This document shows, in pieces, positions 14,961 to 52,800 of a stretch of DNA of 64,000 nt (within the stretch, counting starts at the first letter, position 1; every line of letters begins with the position of its first letter). Source of the DNA: Mastigias papua (taxonomy: Eukaryota > Cnidaria > Scyphozoa > Rhizostomeae > Mastigiidae); contig OZ025278.1 in the NCBI GenBank assembly GCA_964019165.1, positions 13,395,786 through 13,459,785 of the forward strand, in the 5' to 3' direction. The notes below the pieces were generated by a model. It was not told the DNA's origin and made no database searches. It was given only the letters and a program-made list of their open reading frames with translations. Position numbers and translations under genes: made by a program.

Positions 14961-15626
14961 ACTCTCGGCATGAAGGCAAAACGCCATTGATTTGTCTAGA
15001 CCATAATCAAATGAGAGTATTCTTCATTTTCATTTCATTTCATTTTCATTTTTACATATTTTGGGAGGGTGGCCTTTCAGCTTCGTTGCTTTAGATATGG
15101 CCATTAGTGGATCTAGCATGATTTATTTCGAATATGTAGAGAGCCTTTTTCAGAGTCACATCACTTTTAGTGCCTAGGCACTGGTAGCACCCTGGAACTA
15201 GGAGATTCATTTTTAAAATTAAAAACACCGCTTTAAATGCCTATCTATATTTATGTCTAAATTATGTTTCAAGATGAAATGGCAGCCATATTGAAATTGA
15301 GGAAACGAAGAATGAGGGCATGTGCACTTTTCTCTCGTGGAACTAGATGTAGCAGAACGCTCTTTTAACCTTTTAGCTTTTATGACATTTTTGGACAAAT
15401 CTGACTTATCATAGTTTGAAAACAGGGGCTATTTCCCCCTCCCACTTACCCCGTTCCTCCACCACCACTACACTGGCCTTCTCTGTGCAAGTGTACGCTG
15501 GCAGAAGTCCTGGATAAATATATTTGCAAGCTTTCATTCTTGCCTTAGATTTTTGAAGATATATTACCGAAGCAACATACCATTTTACTAAATGGAGTAG
15601 TGATGATACCGCACCCCCCATAGCTA

Positions 15627-15803
15627 CCAGTAAATCAAATCAGTAAAATCAGGCTTGAGCAAATCAAGATCAACCAAACGTTTCATGTGAAGACACTGGT
15701 CTCTTTGTGACAATTTTTTCTTCCATGCGATGACAGCTCTTCGTCTGAATGGGCGATTAACAGGTTCTCTTGATCGATGACGGAATATATCCATATGGTT
15801 CCT
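15627..15803 (-). CDS. possible terminal coding exon, unknown protein
   Basis: On the - strand a strong acceptor (GCGCTCTCCCTACCCAG) precedes an open segment of about 58 codons ending in TAG. It contains the basic motif FRRRAVIAWKKKLSQR followed by LDLLKPDFTDLIYW. A similar segment (GRNAVIALNRKYSQR) occurs about 1.3 kb away at 17013-17145, and the two keep the same reading frame. That suggests a duplicated exon or gene remnant rather than chance. I do not recognise the protein and found no upstream exon. It could instead be a dispersed repeat. Confidence 0.3.
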
Positions 15804-15969
15804 GGGTAGGGAGAGCGCAATGGAATAATTCATGGGCAGGAGCCCTAACAAAATTATCTAGGCTCAAAGCAAAATGCATTGCTAAAGTAATGCCCTTCCA
15901 AAACTGATATTCCATTGTTATCATGCTTATGCATGTATGCTGTGGATGCACACTTTTTTATAATAATAA

Positions 15970-16155
15970 AATACAGCCGCTATATGTTTGAGAACCATGT
16001 TAGGTCTATTTTCTCCCTACCTTATTGACCAATCGGCATGCAGGATTCTGACCATACATACTATACTAAGACTAGGCCCCTTTTGCATGATGACTGGTCA
16101 ATTAGGCTGGAAGAAAATAGACCTTGGCAGAGTTCTCATACATCTGGCGGATATG
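15970..16155. mobile_element. Mutator-like palindromic MITE, second copy
   Basis: The same palindrome as 7551-7732 with substitutions: TTTGAGAACCATG..GTCTATTTTC..TTGACCAATC, mirrored by GACTGGTCAATTAGGCTGG..AAAATAGACC..CTCATACATCTGGCGG. The ends are more degraded and no target duplication is evident. Confidence 0.7.
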
Positions 16156-18128
16156 TTTAAGAATATAGTCTATAAATAAAAGACAAGTGTGGATTTTATT
16201 TACTTGTTCTGAAAGTCATTATGCAATGATGCGACTCAGCTATTCTATGGAGCGTGTCCCATATACAATTTTTAGTATACAGTATGAATATTGTATTTAT
16301 GAGAAGCAATGCTTAAAATCACTGAATTTTAAAAACTATCTTAGGCTCAAAGTTAAAAATTTTCAAGAATAGTAGGGATATTTTAACATACAAACTAATG
16401 GGGGAAATTCCCCCGCCAGTTCTTAAAATTTCTCCACCGGTTTGCTCATGATTCCCCACTAGCAAGTCCTCTTTTTGTTTAAAATTCCGTTAAAAGTAAA
16501 TCTTAAATAGTCTCCGTATATCACATATCTGCCAAATCTTTTTAGTTTCTATGTCTCATAACTGTCAACGTTTGCTTGATACCCTCGCATTACAAAAACC
16601 AAAGTTTTGAAATCTACTGAAAATTCTTGGTTTAATTCCATACGGCCTTCTTGTTGTGATGCCCTGTGCATCAGTTTTTCACCAGTGAAAATGCCTCTCA
16701 AGATCCACTGGTACAGGTCTGTACTGGTATCCTTATAAAAAGTGCTTACTGTTGTAGCCTGTTGTATTCTGATCTACCGAACAATTCTTGAAATGGGGGT
16801 ATAGCACCCTATTCCCTTCCCCCGAAAGATACATCGAACAAGCCGCTTACAAGCACTATCTTAAAGTTCTAAGTACGTAATAGGTTATCAACCTATCCTA
16901 AACAAACACTCTGGTTTTCATTTGAAGTGTGCCAACATTTTATGCAGTGCTGGTCATTTCAGGTTTGGCAATACTCTTGAAGTATTGAAACTCTATTATC
17001 TACTTATCGTGGTCTGGGATTACAACGAGAACAATCAAAACTGAAGCGACGACAAATATTTCTTTGTGAGTATTTCCTATTCAATGCGATGACAGCGTTT
17101 CGTCCGGATGTCGCGTAGAGAGATCCCGCACAGCTGAAGTGACTATTGATTCATTGCAAAATTGAATTCTCTTCATTGAACAAATGTTTTACTCTTCGAG
17201 CATGTCCGCATTACTCCAGCGACAGCCCTGTAGTTAAGTAAATAATCACCAAAAATGTTTTCTTTCAACCTATAGGTATTTACTTCTAATAGAATATCAT
17301 GCGATAGGCCATCATCTTGAACTTAAATAGATCTAAGTGCCATAATTAGTGACGCAGGTATCACTTAAACTAAAAGAAAAGTGTTTGATCAGACACGAAG
17401 CTAAAGGGGACATGAGGACATTGCCCATCCAACTAAAACGTAAATTGCTCCTCTTTGCCCATCCAACAAGTTTCAATAAAAACAAGATTCTGCCTCAAAT
17501 CCTGGAAAAATAGAAAATTTCGGAAACTAACGCAAGGCACTTAAGTGGCAGTGAATGTATCAAGTGACTATCTTCTGGCAGGGTTCTACATGCTCTCAGG
17601 TGCGTCATAGAAGGGGATATGTAATAAAACATTGGGATTCTAAGACCTTTGGTTGGCTTTATATCTCACCTTTTCAGTGCGCTTGTGTTAGACTCATGGA
17701 AACAGAGCTAAGACGAAGTGTCCACATTGGTAGGCACTGGGTCTCCTTGTGCTAATGAGTGAATGTTCGTATGAATGAATATTGGCCTTTCACAAATCTC
17801 TACTATGCAAATTCGGTTTCTAATGCAATCTCAGCCCCCATTTCGCCATCTGACCAATCAGACCAAAACAGCTAAGACAGTGACCTTATTAACGACGATT
17901 TGGTAAACGTTCTCAAGAGGAACATCTTAGCGTTTATAATTCGCATAAATTACTGTTGTGGCATGAGACAGAAGAAGATCACCCTGTGGCAATGTCGATA
18001 ATGGTTGATCAGTCCTAGTTCGGTTGTAGCGAGAAAGAAACCTGACAGGAAACGGTAATGGTCGTCATCGGTAAGACAATAACGCTTGAATTAGTCTCGT
18101 GCATCAATTAACAATCGTTTGTGGCGGA
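16156..18128. other. no gene recognised, except the diverged coding-like segment at 17.0-17.15 kb
   Basis: Upstream region of gene A. The only structured item is the - strand segment at 17013-17145 that resembles 15627-15803. No conserved promoter element is obvious beyond the TATA box at 18130. Confidence 0.35.
17013..17145 (-). pseudogene. diverged second copy of the 15.7-kb coding-like segment
   Basis: On the - strand this reads GRNAVIALNRKYSQR..CRRF.. to a TAA, aligning with RRRAVIAWKKKLSQR of 15627-15803. At DNA level GCGATGACAGC and CTTTGTGA blocks are shared. No clear acceptor is seen, so it may be a pseudo-exon or a repeat. Confidence 0.25.
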
Positions 18129-18129
18129 A

Positions 18130-18138
18130 TATAAATAA
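18130..18138 (+). promoter_or_regulatory. TATA box of gene A
   Basis: TATAAATAA lies about 115 bp upstream of the gene A start codon, with no intervening ATG. Transcription would be expected to start around 18160-18165. Confidence 0.5.
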
Positions 18139-18246
18139 CTAGGAATCTGACTGCGCTACTACAAGTTATTTACACAACGTCACACGTACAGGGAAGGGTT
18201 GTCGTGTAGAGTCTTTGCACAGTTATCGCGCTGTTGTGTTTCAACT

Positions 18247-44633
<26,387 letters not shown>

Positions 44634-45481
44634 AATAAGCAATATGAGACAGTGCGTGAGGTGACAGTCAGTAAATCAGAACTCCATAGGGCATCCGTGA
44701 ATATTGTAGTCCAACCCCTCCAGTTGCTATGTCTTTAGATTTCCATCTGTTTTTATATTACGACTGTACTTTAGTATAAGGTATTGACTTTCATAGGATT
44801 AATTCCTGCATTCGACGGAATGCAATGTAGGTAGACATTGAAAGCCCTCAAAATATCGATGAGTTATCATTTTATATTACATTTTATTTGATCCCTATGT
44901 ATGCATGTCTGAGTATCTTTTTGTATGCCTGAGACGAACCCACAACCTCATACGACTACTTGTTACTGTCTCTTTAAAGGTGATTTCAAATTGATTTCAA
45001 GGGTATCATCGAGACTCAAAACTTCTTTTGCTTGCCAGAGTATTTCTCTTCAATGCGGGGAAAACTTCTTGGGTCTTTATCACTTGCACTTGGATCGTAG
45101 GAACGAATTAAAATACATAGTTGTGCTTTGTACTAACCACATTGAGTTTTAGTTGACTAGGCCACCGATAAGAGTAAGACAGACTGACAGTTCTGGAAGC
45201 AGAACGTTCTTTGATTTATTTATTTGTAACACAACCTGCACCCTGTCATTACCTAGTATGCTATGTAGCTTTTCTATTAGAGATACATTTTTTATAAATC
45301 TTATTGATACACGTTTTTATCTCTGTTTTTGGGTTAGTTATGAATAGTTTTTGTGTTTGTGCATGTACATATGGACTGTTTCTAAGGTCGTTTCTCTTAC
45401 AAGTGGATTTTGTAGATATTTCTTAAATTTGTAGGTGATATTTGTAAGTAGTGACGTAGCTATCGACTATTTTTTGATGAA

Positions 45482-45487
45482 AATAAA
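45482..45487 (+). terminator. candidate poly(A) signal of gene A
   Basis: AATAAA about 850 bp downstream of the stop, followed by T-rich sequence. It is the first canonical hexamer I found; no transcript evidence. Confidence 0.35.
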
Positions 45488-45549
45488 AGCGTTAGGGTAG
45501 TCTATATCAACTAATTTGTTAGTTATTCATCAGGTCCATACGATGCACG

Positions 45550-45893
45550 TTTTGTTCATAACAATGTGGTCAATAAGAAAGGAGCACTCGACTGCTTAAA
45601 GACTTAACAAAAGTCAGTACTGGATTTTTGAGACCCAAGAAAGTTGATAAGTTTATACACGTTTGAAATTCCACTTTTGACGTAAGTCCATCATCTCTAT
45701 TTTTTATTTTTGTTATATTCCCAGTTGCAGTCTATTTCAGTGTTATGTTTGCGTATTACCTATATGTCTGTGAAACAATTCAGTTTTACACAAACTCAAA
45801 ATTCTTGCTAAGGAAGTGTTGAGAAATAATGAAAAAGCTAGGAGTGTCTGGATTGTGCGGAAAACCTTTTTATGAAAAGACGTGTATCGTTCT
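45550..45893 (-). mobile_element. TA-flanked MITE family T, copy between genes A and B
   Basis: Reverse orientation: AATAAGAAAGGAGCACTCGA, CAAGAAAGTTGATAAGTTTA, TTCAGTGTTATGTTTGCGTA and AATTCTTGCTAAGGAAGTGT, ending TTTTTATGAAAAGACGTG and TA. Confidence 0.65.
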
Positions 45894-47663
45894 TGTAATG
45901 TGAGCAAAACTTTTTGGATTGGAATGCTTTAAACGATTCAGGATTTCGGGAATATCTACAGGAAAATAGTTAAACAACAGGCAGCTGATATTCTATTCCA
46001 TGCGTGGTAATAATGCTTGCCAGATTTTACTTAGATCGTAGTTTGAAAAGATATGCATCTGACATGTAGTGCTTTGAATAAATGTGCCTATTCGCTTTCA
46101 AATCTAGGAAGGGCATTTGCTCTCTGTCGATGGCAACTGGAGAATTTAGTTTAATGTAAAAATATTTAGTCTAACCCGCAACATGTGCTTATCTATGTGC
46201 GAGAATATTAAGTTTATGGTGATATCTTTATTAAGCCGTCATGAATATCTTTATTTCAACTTTGACAAGGATGAGCTTGAAACTCCGTCAAGGATATTGC
46301 AATGGAAATTCATTTGTAGGACTCTACTGTGTGTTTCGCGCAGGGACATTGCCGGCCACAACAGATTAGGGGAATTTTTGACAGATCATGCAATTTTTGG
46401 CCCACACCCTTTAGTACATTATTTAATAGATTATGCCACTAAAGGGTGACAAATACTATGCATACGGCAATCATATAACACAATGAATTAAGTCTTGCTA
46501 GAAGTCTTCCACTTCCTTGTGCCAGTTGTACTCGAATTTGGACCAATTAAAAAAGTGATGCTGGAGAAATCTGGAAGACATATCCCCCAGAAGGCCCCCA
46601 GTGCCCCGGTGGTGCTACCTCTGGTTTCTTGAGTCCTTTCATAACCCTTGCAGAAGATTGCTTAACTCAAAGTTTACAATGTTCTTTGCCATACGGTTTT
46701 CTAGTATTAAGATTTGAGCTAGGGGATTTCCATCGCACTTAGCCGTGGTACAATCAATATCTCTCCTAGTTCTGTAAACATGGTATAAATGTACTTGCCT
46801 ATTTAAAACTATAGCAAGATTCCTCAATTCCCTACATGAGCAGGCAACGGAAAACTTTCAGACAGCAGATCTTCCATGCTCATTTCCACATTAGTTGGTT
46901 AGAAAAATTTTTAATTGCTAACAGAAAGAAGTACAAAAACAGTTTCATTAGTAGGCCTAGTTATCAAACGTGTATGCTATTTAAATGTTAAACTTATGTA
47001 TTGGTATCAAATCTTTACCCTACCTTTGATGATTATTAAAAAAACAGCGTTTGTGACAGCGTTTCTTTCGATGTTGCTTCTGCATAGCTTTACAAAAGCG
47101 CTTATGTTGCCAGAATGTGAATATATTCACCAAGGAGTTTTGCACAAAAAGAAAGATGGCTATTGCCCAATGGCGCTATTTAGAAAAGCAACTTTTAAGT
47201 TGAGAGGAAAGTTGTATCTCAAGCAAGAATCAGCATAGACATTGTGCCTTTCTTAGGCCAGTTTGACTTTCAAAAATCGAATAACGTCAGCTTACCTTGT
47301 TGAGTAGCTTTGCCGTTGTTAATGTGAAGTTTCCTTGCTTCCTTATATACTAGCAAATCTGTATAACACCACTCTTGTTTCTCGCACTCTTTTCTTGGCT
47401 TAATTCGCAACGAAATCACTCGTTCTGAGTGAACTTGAAGCATTCACATATGAAAGTAAAGTTCCTCGTGGTGAAACTACAGGAAACCAATGGGAATACG
47501 CAGCAAATATTTTTCCTCCCAAAGGGGGTTTGGGTCTATACTCATCAAAAAAGGAAAGAGAAAGCTGATTGGCCCTTCTCTCCCCCGAGGGTCCACACCA
47601 TGCAAAACAATAGTTATGCGTGCTTGGATAGGCTGTCTACAGAACGATTGTATACAATTTATT
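45894..47663. other. intergenic, no gene recognised
   Basis: Several open frames of 60-107 codons exist, for example around 46.18-46.45 and 46.92-47.24 kb, but none carries a known motif, splice context or repeat homology that I can see. Confidence 0.35.
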
Positions 47664-47937
47664 GTGGGGTGAGTGGCCAAGCGGTTCAGTTGGCTTCCGT
47701 TAGCTAGTTGAAGTTAAGCTTTGGTTGTGTTAGGTCGGCAACTGGATGGGCGACTATCCAGAAAAACGACCAAAGCAACTCACTCCGCCGTCCTTCGGAA
47801 GGGACGTTAAACTAGGGGTCCCATGCCCGGATGCGGCATGCACAGTAGGCCTAAATTAGCTGAAAATGCTAGATGTAACAGCCTACTCAAAATAAAGTAA
47901 ACAAACAAACAAACAAACAAACAAACAAACAAAATAC
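47664..47937 (+). mobile_element. SINE with tRNA-like head, 5S-like segment and (AAAC)n tail
   Basis: The head GTGAGTGGCCAAGCGGTT reads as a tRNA A-box of the class II (Leu/Ser) type. It is followed by GAAGTTAAGC and GGTCGGCAACTGGATGGGCG, which resemble the 5S rRNA internal promoter (GAAGCTAAGC..GGTTAGTACTTGGATGGG). A body CCGTCCTTCGGAAGGGACGT, then TAAACTAGGGGTCCCATG, resembles conserved central domains of widespread animal SINEs. The 3' end is AAAC repeated about nine times. It would be mobilised by a partner LINE. Confidence 0.7.
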
Positions 47938-48494
47938 AAACCAATGATGCTAACTTTCAAGCTAAAAGCTGTCATCCTAGATTTTCGTTCTGTTGCTGTG
48001 CAGATAACCCGCCCAAATAGCTCCTTACTAACTGGGAAAACACAACAGGAAGAAACTAATTTCTTACCTACTATGACAAACTACTTGTTATTTGTTCACA
48101 GTAAACTTTATATTAAATACATGATAAATTACAACTGAGAATTTTAAATTATGATTTCGCTAAAATTCCCAGCCAAGATGAGAACAAGCTAATTTTCACA
48201 GATGCTATTTCATAGCTGATAATATTACAAGACTGCCAATTGCAAAATATTATTACAAGGCGAAGCGCTACTGAGAAACCGGAGAATCTATAAACTTTGT
48301 GCTATTCTCTTTGCAAAACGATTCGCAAGGGAGGAAAGGAGTTACCCTTCTGAGTTCTCCTACATAATACAATAGCAGTGGGGCATGCGATAGACCAAGG
48401 GTGGCGAAACTTCGGTTTCGAAAGCTACATACGACTCTTTCACATGTAGCCTACAGCTGGAGAAGCAGAGAGTTTGCTATTTACTGATCTGTTT
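47938..48494. other. intergenic, no gene recognised
   Basis: AT-rich sequence after the SINE. It holds the candidate gene B poly(A) signal near its right end. Confidence 0.35.
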
Positions 48495-48498
48495 TATT
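48493..48498 (-). terminator. candidate poly(A) signal on the - strand
   Basis: AATAAA on the - strand, about 650 bp past the gene B stop. It also overlaps the stop codon of the possible exon at 48494-48627 (CAATAAAAC). It could serve gene B or the orphan exon. Confidence 0.35.
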
Positions 48499-48627
48499 GT
48501 TCGTACTTCAATGATGCGTCGAACTGTTTAAGATAACTTTTTGCTTGAGCTTCACTAATTTCTTTCAGCCCTTTGTCATCTGAACCCTTATGTATGCAGC
48601 TCATACCATAGAGGCGCTTGGTCACCC
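48494..48627 (-). CDS. possible orphan terminal exon, unknown protein
   Basis: On the - strand, acceptor GCCATATTTCTAG precedes an open segment of 43 codons in phase 1. It reads VTKRLYGMSCIHKGSDDKGL, then KEISEAQAKSYLKQFDASLK and YEQ, then TAA. The charged, helix-like composition is more protein-like than other non-genic frames here. No homology is recognised and no donor partner is identified. It might be an alternative 3' exon of gene B, the last exon of another gene, or a retrocopy fragment. Confidence 0.3.
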
Positions 48628-49144
48628 CTAGAAATATGGCAAACAGGGAACTATGGAGGGCTAAAAATTTAAAGACAGATTTGACGACACCATCATTTAC
48701 GCACCAATTCATTCTCCCAGGTGGACATATTGGGAATCGTGAGGAGGGAGGGTTCGCAAACACCAATTTCATTAAACCACTTAGAAAAATTGTTGCCTCT
48801 TTGGGCAGTATTCATCATTTAACAACATCAAATCGGGAGAGTACTGCCTAAAATTGCTGGTCCAAGCCACATTGACTTGCAAATTACTGTGTGTGGTTCA
48901 TTGAACTTTGAGCAAAACACGGCTCAGCTCCTCTTTCAATCTGTTGAAGTTACTATATTGCTAAGATCTTGAGAAAGTGCATCGGCGGAAAAGCTGCCGT
49001 GACATGTAATCTATGGAACAATTCTAGTTGCCAAATCGAGGTTATAAAAATCTCATAGCTGGCCCTCGTACTACACTACCACACGGTGCCTGTGTATTGT
49101 CGGGTAGAAATTTGTCCTCATATGGGCTGTCACTTAGTCATTCT

Positions 49145-49427
49145 CTAATATATCGTAAAATTCCTTGCCATGATGACATTCTTGAAGCCATTTGGCACCA
49201 ATATACCACCCTTTGGATTCCACTGTAAAGTCGCACTATGCTTTGCAATCACTACATCGTCAATAGTTAAACGAACTACGCCAGATCTATGAACTTTAAC
49301 TGCCATTCGAAACCACTCATCCTGCTTTGGTTGCATAAAGAGGCATGATTTGGAGTCCTCCCTTTTTTCTATAATGAGGCCATTCCGAACGGTTCCAAAC
49401 TGGTAGCAATTGGCTCTATTGTGTATC
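49145..49427 (-). CDS. gene B exon 9: module 4, half B and stop
   Basis: Acceptor TACTATACAG, phase 2 in. It encodes IHNRANCYQFGTVRNGLIIE..SCLFMQPKQDEWFRMAVKV..NPKGGILVPNGFKNVIMARN, then FTIY and TAG. It is three codons shorter than gene A exon 9. Confidence 0.85.
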
Positions 49428-49792
49428 CTGTATAGTAGAATATATGAAAGATGTCATAAAAAATGAAACCACTGATAAAATTAATGAAAATGGACCAAGG
49501 CCAGTGTGAAATTTAGTAACATTTATATATTTATATATCTATACATATATATATATAAACTGATCCTAAGCCGCATCCACAACGTATCTAAATTGTATAC
49601 ATAGAATAAAACACAAATATACTTTTCTGTCAGTAAACGTTTCGATTAGAATCTTCATCAGTACTCATGAAGTACATGATCATGGAGTACTCATGAGTAC
49701 TCATGGAGTACTCATGAGTACTGATGAGTACTGATGAAGATTCTAATCGAAACGTTTACTGACAGAAAAGTATATTTGTGTTTTTGTGTTTT

Positions 49793-49836
<44 letters not shown>

Positions 49837-52800
49837 AAAACCTGTCTTGTCTACGGCCATGGTGTGTTAGTGGTGAAGGCAGGGTAAATCATGCTCTTGG
49901 GTAAATGCAGAAATGCAGAAATATGTTTGATAAAAATTAACTAAAATCATAGTCGCCCATAGGAAAAACTAGTCTATAGCTCGAAAAAGCGGGAGCATTC
50001 TTTAAGTCAGAGTATGAAATGCCGGATAACGATCATCGAAAGGTGAGCTGAAAACTAGTCCATAGTTTTCCCTATAGACTACTTTAGCATACAGAAATTA
50101 ACTGGAATATAGCTGACCGTATATATACATATTCATATGTGTATTGGTTGCGAGCATTGTACATAATACCCGGCTGACCCCAGTACGATCCGGCATAGCT
50201 GTTTACGTTATAAAGCATCGTTTTAACTGTATAAAGCTCTTGATTTGTGTCCAGTGGCTGCTTGTAAAGTGCAGCACAGAACAAATGCAGGGGCCAATAA
50301 GGGTAAGCAGCGTCAAGTATCAGAGTATCATTTGTGACGTGTGTTTTAGGACCGCATCGACTGAGCTGTACTGGAAGTGGGCTGATAACAGCAGACTTGA
50401 AGTTTCGGAAAGTCAGCATGTTTTTGAACCCATTTGCAACTATTACACCTAGAAAAGATGTATAATTTCATAAAAGGATTTAATAAAACAATATGGGAAC
50501 TCGTTCAGAGGGAAATTTAAAACTAGTGTTAACACCTATTTTTGGATAGCTGCAATAAAGGAGTGATACTCAACAGCTCTGAGAACACTATTGACCTTAA
50601 TATTGGATTCAAACGCTAGCACTCAATTCCAGCAGGTACACAGTGGTATTACTTAAGACAAGGGCAAGATTTGGTCTGAGAGCATCACCATTAGTCAGTA
50701 TACTACTAAAAGTGTCTCCATCATGTATATATGCACATATTTTCCTTTCAATGAAATGCACTATACAAACTGTTTAAATTATTGGATTCACTTGTTTTTT
50801 TATACCACTAAAATAAATAATACAGATACTGAAGAATCTGAATCAACCACGGCGAGAAAAGACACATGGTCATCTCGTCCCCACTGCAGTTGACTCTTAG
50901 AATATGTATTCTAAATTACCTAATCAAACTATCAGCAACCACCAACACCATTCACTCCCAACATGCTACAACACAACACTGTACTACGCCACTGCACGCT
51001 ACACGCCACTACACAGGACTACAGTTACAGTAGCGGATCCTAGGGGCCGGGAAGTTGGGGAGCCAGGAGCATGGCCCCCAACAATAAAAGTTAGTAATTA
51101 CCCAGCTCTTGATCGAATATGTGTTTACCTACAGGGCTCCTCCCAAATGGCTCCATGCTGGATCCGTCATTGGACTGTCATACTTACTACATTTCAAACA
51201 GGGAAAAGGTTTTGCTGCTGATATGAGCTTCTAGTTTTTTAGCCCGATCGCATATATCTCTCGATGAACAACATTATTGCCTCTAAAATCAATCTGTTTT
51301 CAGTAAAAGAAAGCCGTGCACACTTACTCATGCACAAGGAACAATAAATGCATTACCTCCTCTGGAATAACTTTGGAAGTGTGGCCTTGTTGTAACTAAG
51401 TGCTTGCTCTCTAGCTCAATCATGGCAACATCATCTCGTACAGAGACATCTAATTTAAACCATGTGCCCTTATTTGGTGGGCCACCTCTGCATTCACCAT
51501 CAAGCGATGAAGTGTACTTGATTTTTCCATTTCTTACGTAACCAACATAGTAGCAGAAGTTCTTCTTTGGTCTGCAAAAAGAATGCGGTGCTGATATTCA
51601 GTATACGAATAGCCAACACAAACGTCAACTTTACGTGCAGTTGGATGTAAATTCTATAGGCCATGAAAACCAAGCTCTGAATACAGCTTCAAAATCAGAA
51701 AGGTCGGGAGCAAATCCACAGTCAGGGGTGGCCTTGGGGCAAGTTCCCCTAGAGTTCCCAGTGGCTTGGTGTCCCCAGTACAAATAGAGCACTCAAACTG
51801 TTTTGCACCTTATTGCATCATTTGTCAGAATTTAACTAATATCATATTCTTCAATTCGTATTGAACACCACTGGGGGGCTACCAGGCCGCCCAGCTGGTT
51901 GGTACTCAATACGCTTAGATTGGCAGTGCCCCCCATAATAAAATAACGCAGGCTACAGGCCTGATTGAGAGATGATGATGCCTTTATTACAACGTCCCAT
52001 AATACCAGTACTATTTCTTTTACTTAAGCTTTATATAAGTAACGGACTACAATAATGATTTTCCTATCAAAAAAAGGGGAATAGTTAATACATAGCGCTT
52101 ACCTTACAAAAACAAAGTCATAATTGGACTCATCCTTTATGTTGAAAGCGAGGCCAAAAAACTCTTTGTAATTATCGCCACTCCTCATTTCAGTAATAAA
52201 CATCTCAGCTGAGATGATGTAATTCTCACTTGGAAGGGCCTTTTTCAGGAATGCCCTACAAAAGGTATCATTAGGCCATGTTCCATGTTTAGCGTCAAGT
52301 ATGTAGTACGCAGTGCTCATTCTTGTTTTCGTATTGCAGTCATGTATCTCAAAGATATCAGGCTTTAGAGCTTCCATTTTGAAGTTCATGAACGATATTA
52401 CGTTGCCATCGTTGTCATTCGCAACAATAACACCAGCAACTGGCCTAGGAATAGGACACGAAAGTTAAAATAACTGTTATGAAAATGAATCAAACTTGGA
52501 ATGGGGAAGAATGTAAATCAGATGTATGCAAAAAGTACCTAAAGAGTTTAGTGTGGAAATAAATAATTGATTTAAATGATCCAAAACCTCGAAAATTAGA
52601 AAGCAGTTTTCTTTGTTGCACGAGAAACAAAAATTACTTTGAAAACTACGAGCACAAAGAGAAGCTACTTGAAAAAAGGAGCTAGTGAAAGATGCAAATT
52701 TAGTCACTCTTAAGGTTAATAATGGGCCAATAGCAACTGTGGAGCAATTTCCTTTCCAATGGTAGCTCATTCAGCGTTGCTGATCTACAAGGCACCATGT

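Larger units (their letters stand above)
11101..15626. other. no gene recognised; scattered repeat fragments
   Basis: This AT-rich stretch holds a fragment of the TA-flanked MITE (12385-12478) and one end of a diverged repeat (14636-14960). No open frame has a recognisable domain. The frame at 13.7-14.0 kb (- strand) is hydrophobic but low-complexity and has no conserved motif. Confidence 0.35.
49555..49800. mobile_element. TA-flanked palindrome with paired hammerhead-like motifs (Penelope-like terminus?), in gene B intron 8
   Basis: Arms at 49603-49661 and 49731-49797 are inverted copies (TTTCTGTCAGTAAACG on one side, CGTTTACTGACAGAAA on the other). The spacer is built of repeated GTACTCATGA/GTACTGATGA units, with a (TA)n at 49795-49828. 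It is homologous to 62165-62330: both carry CCGC.TCCAC and AAATTGTATAC/AAATTGCATAA leaders. Confidence 0.65.
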
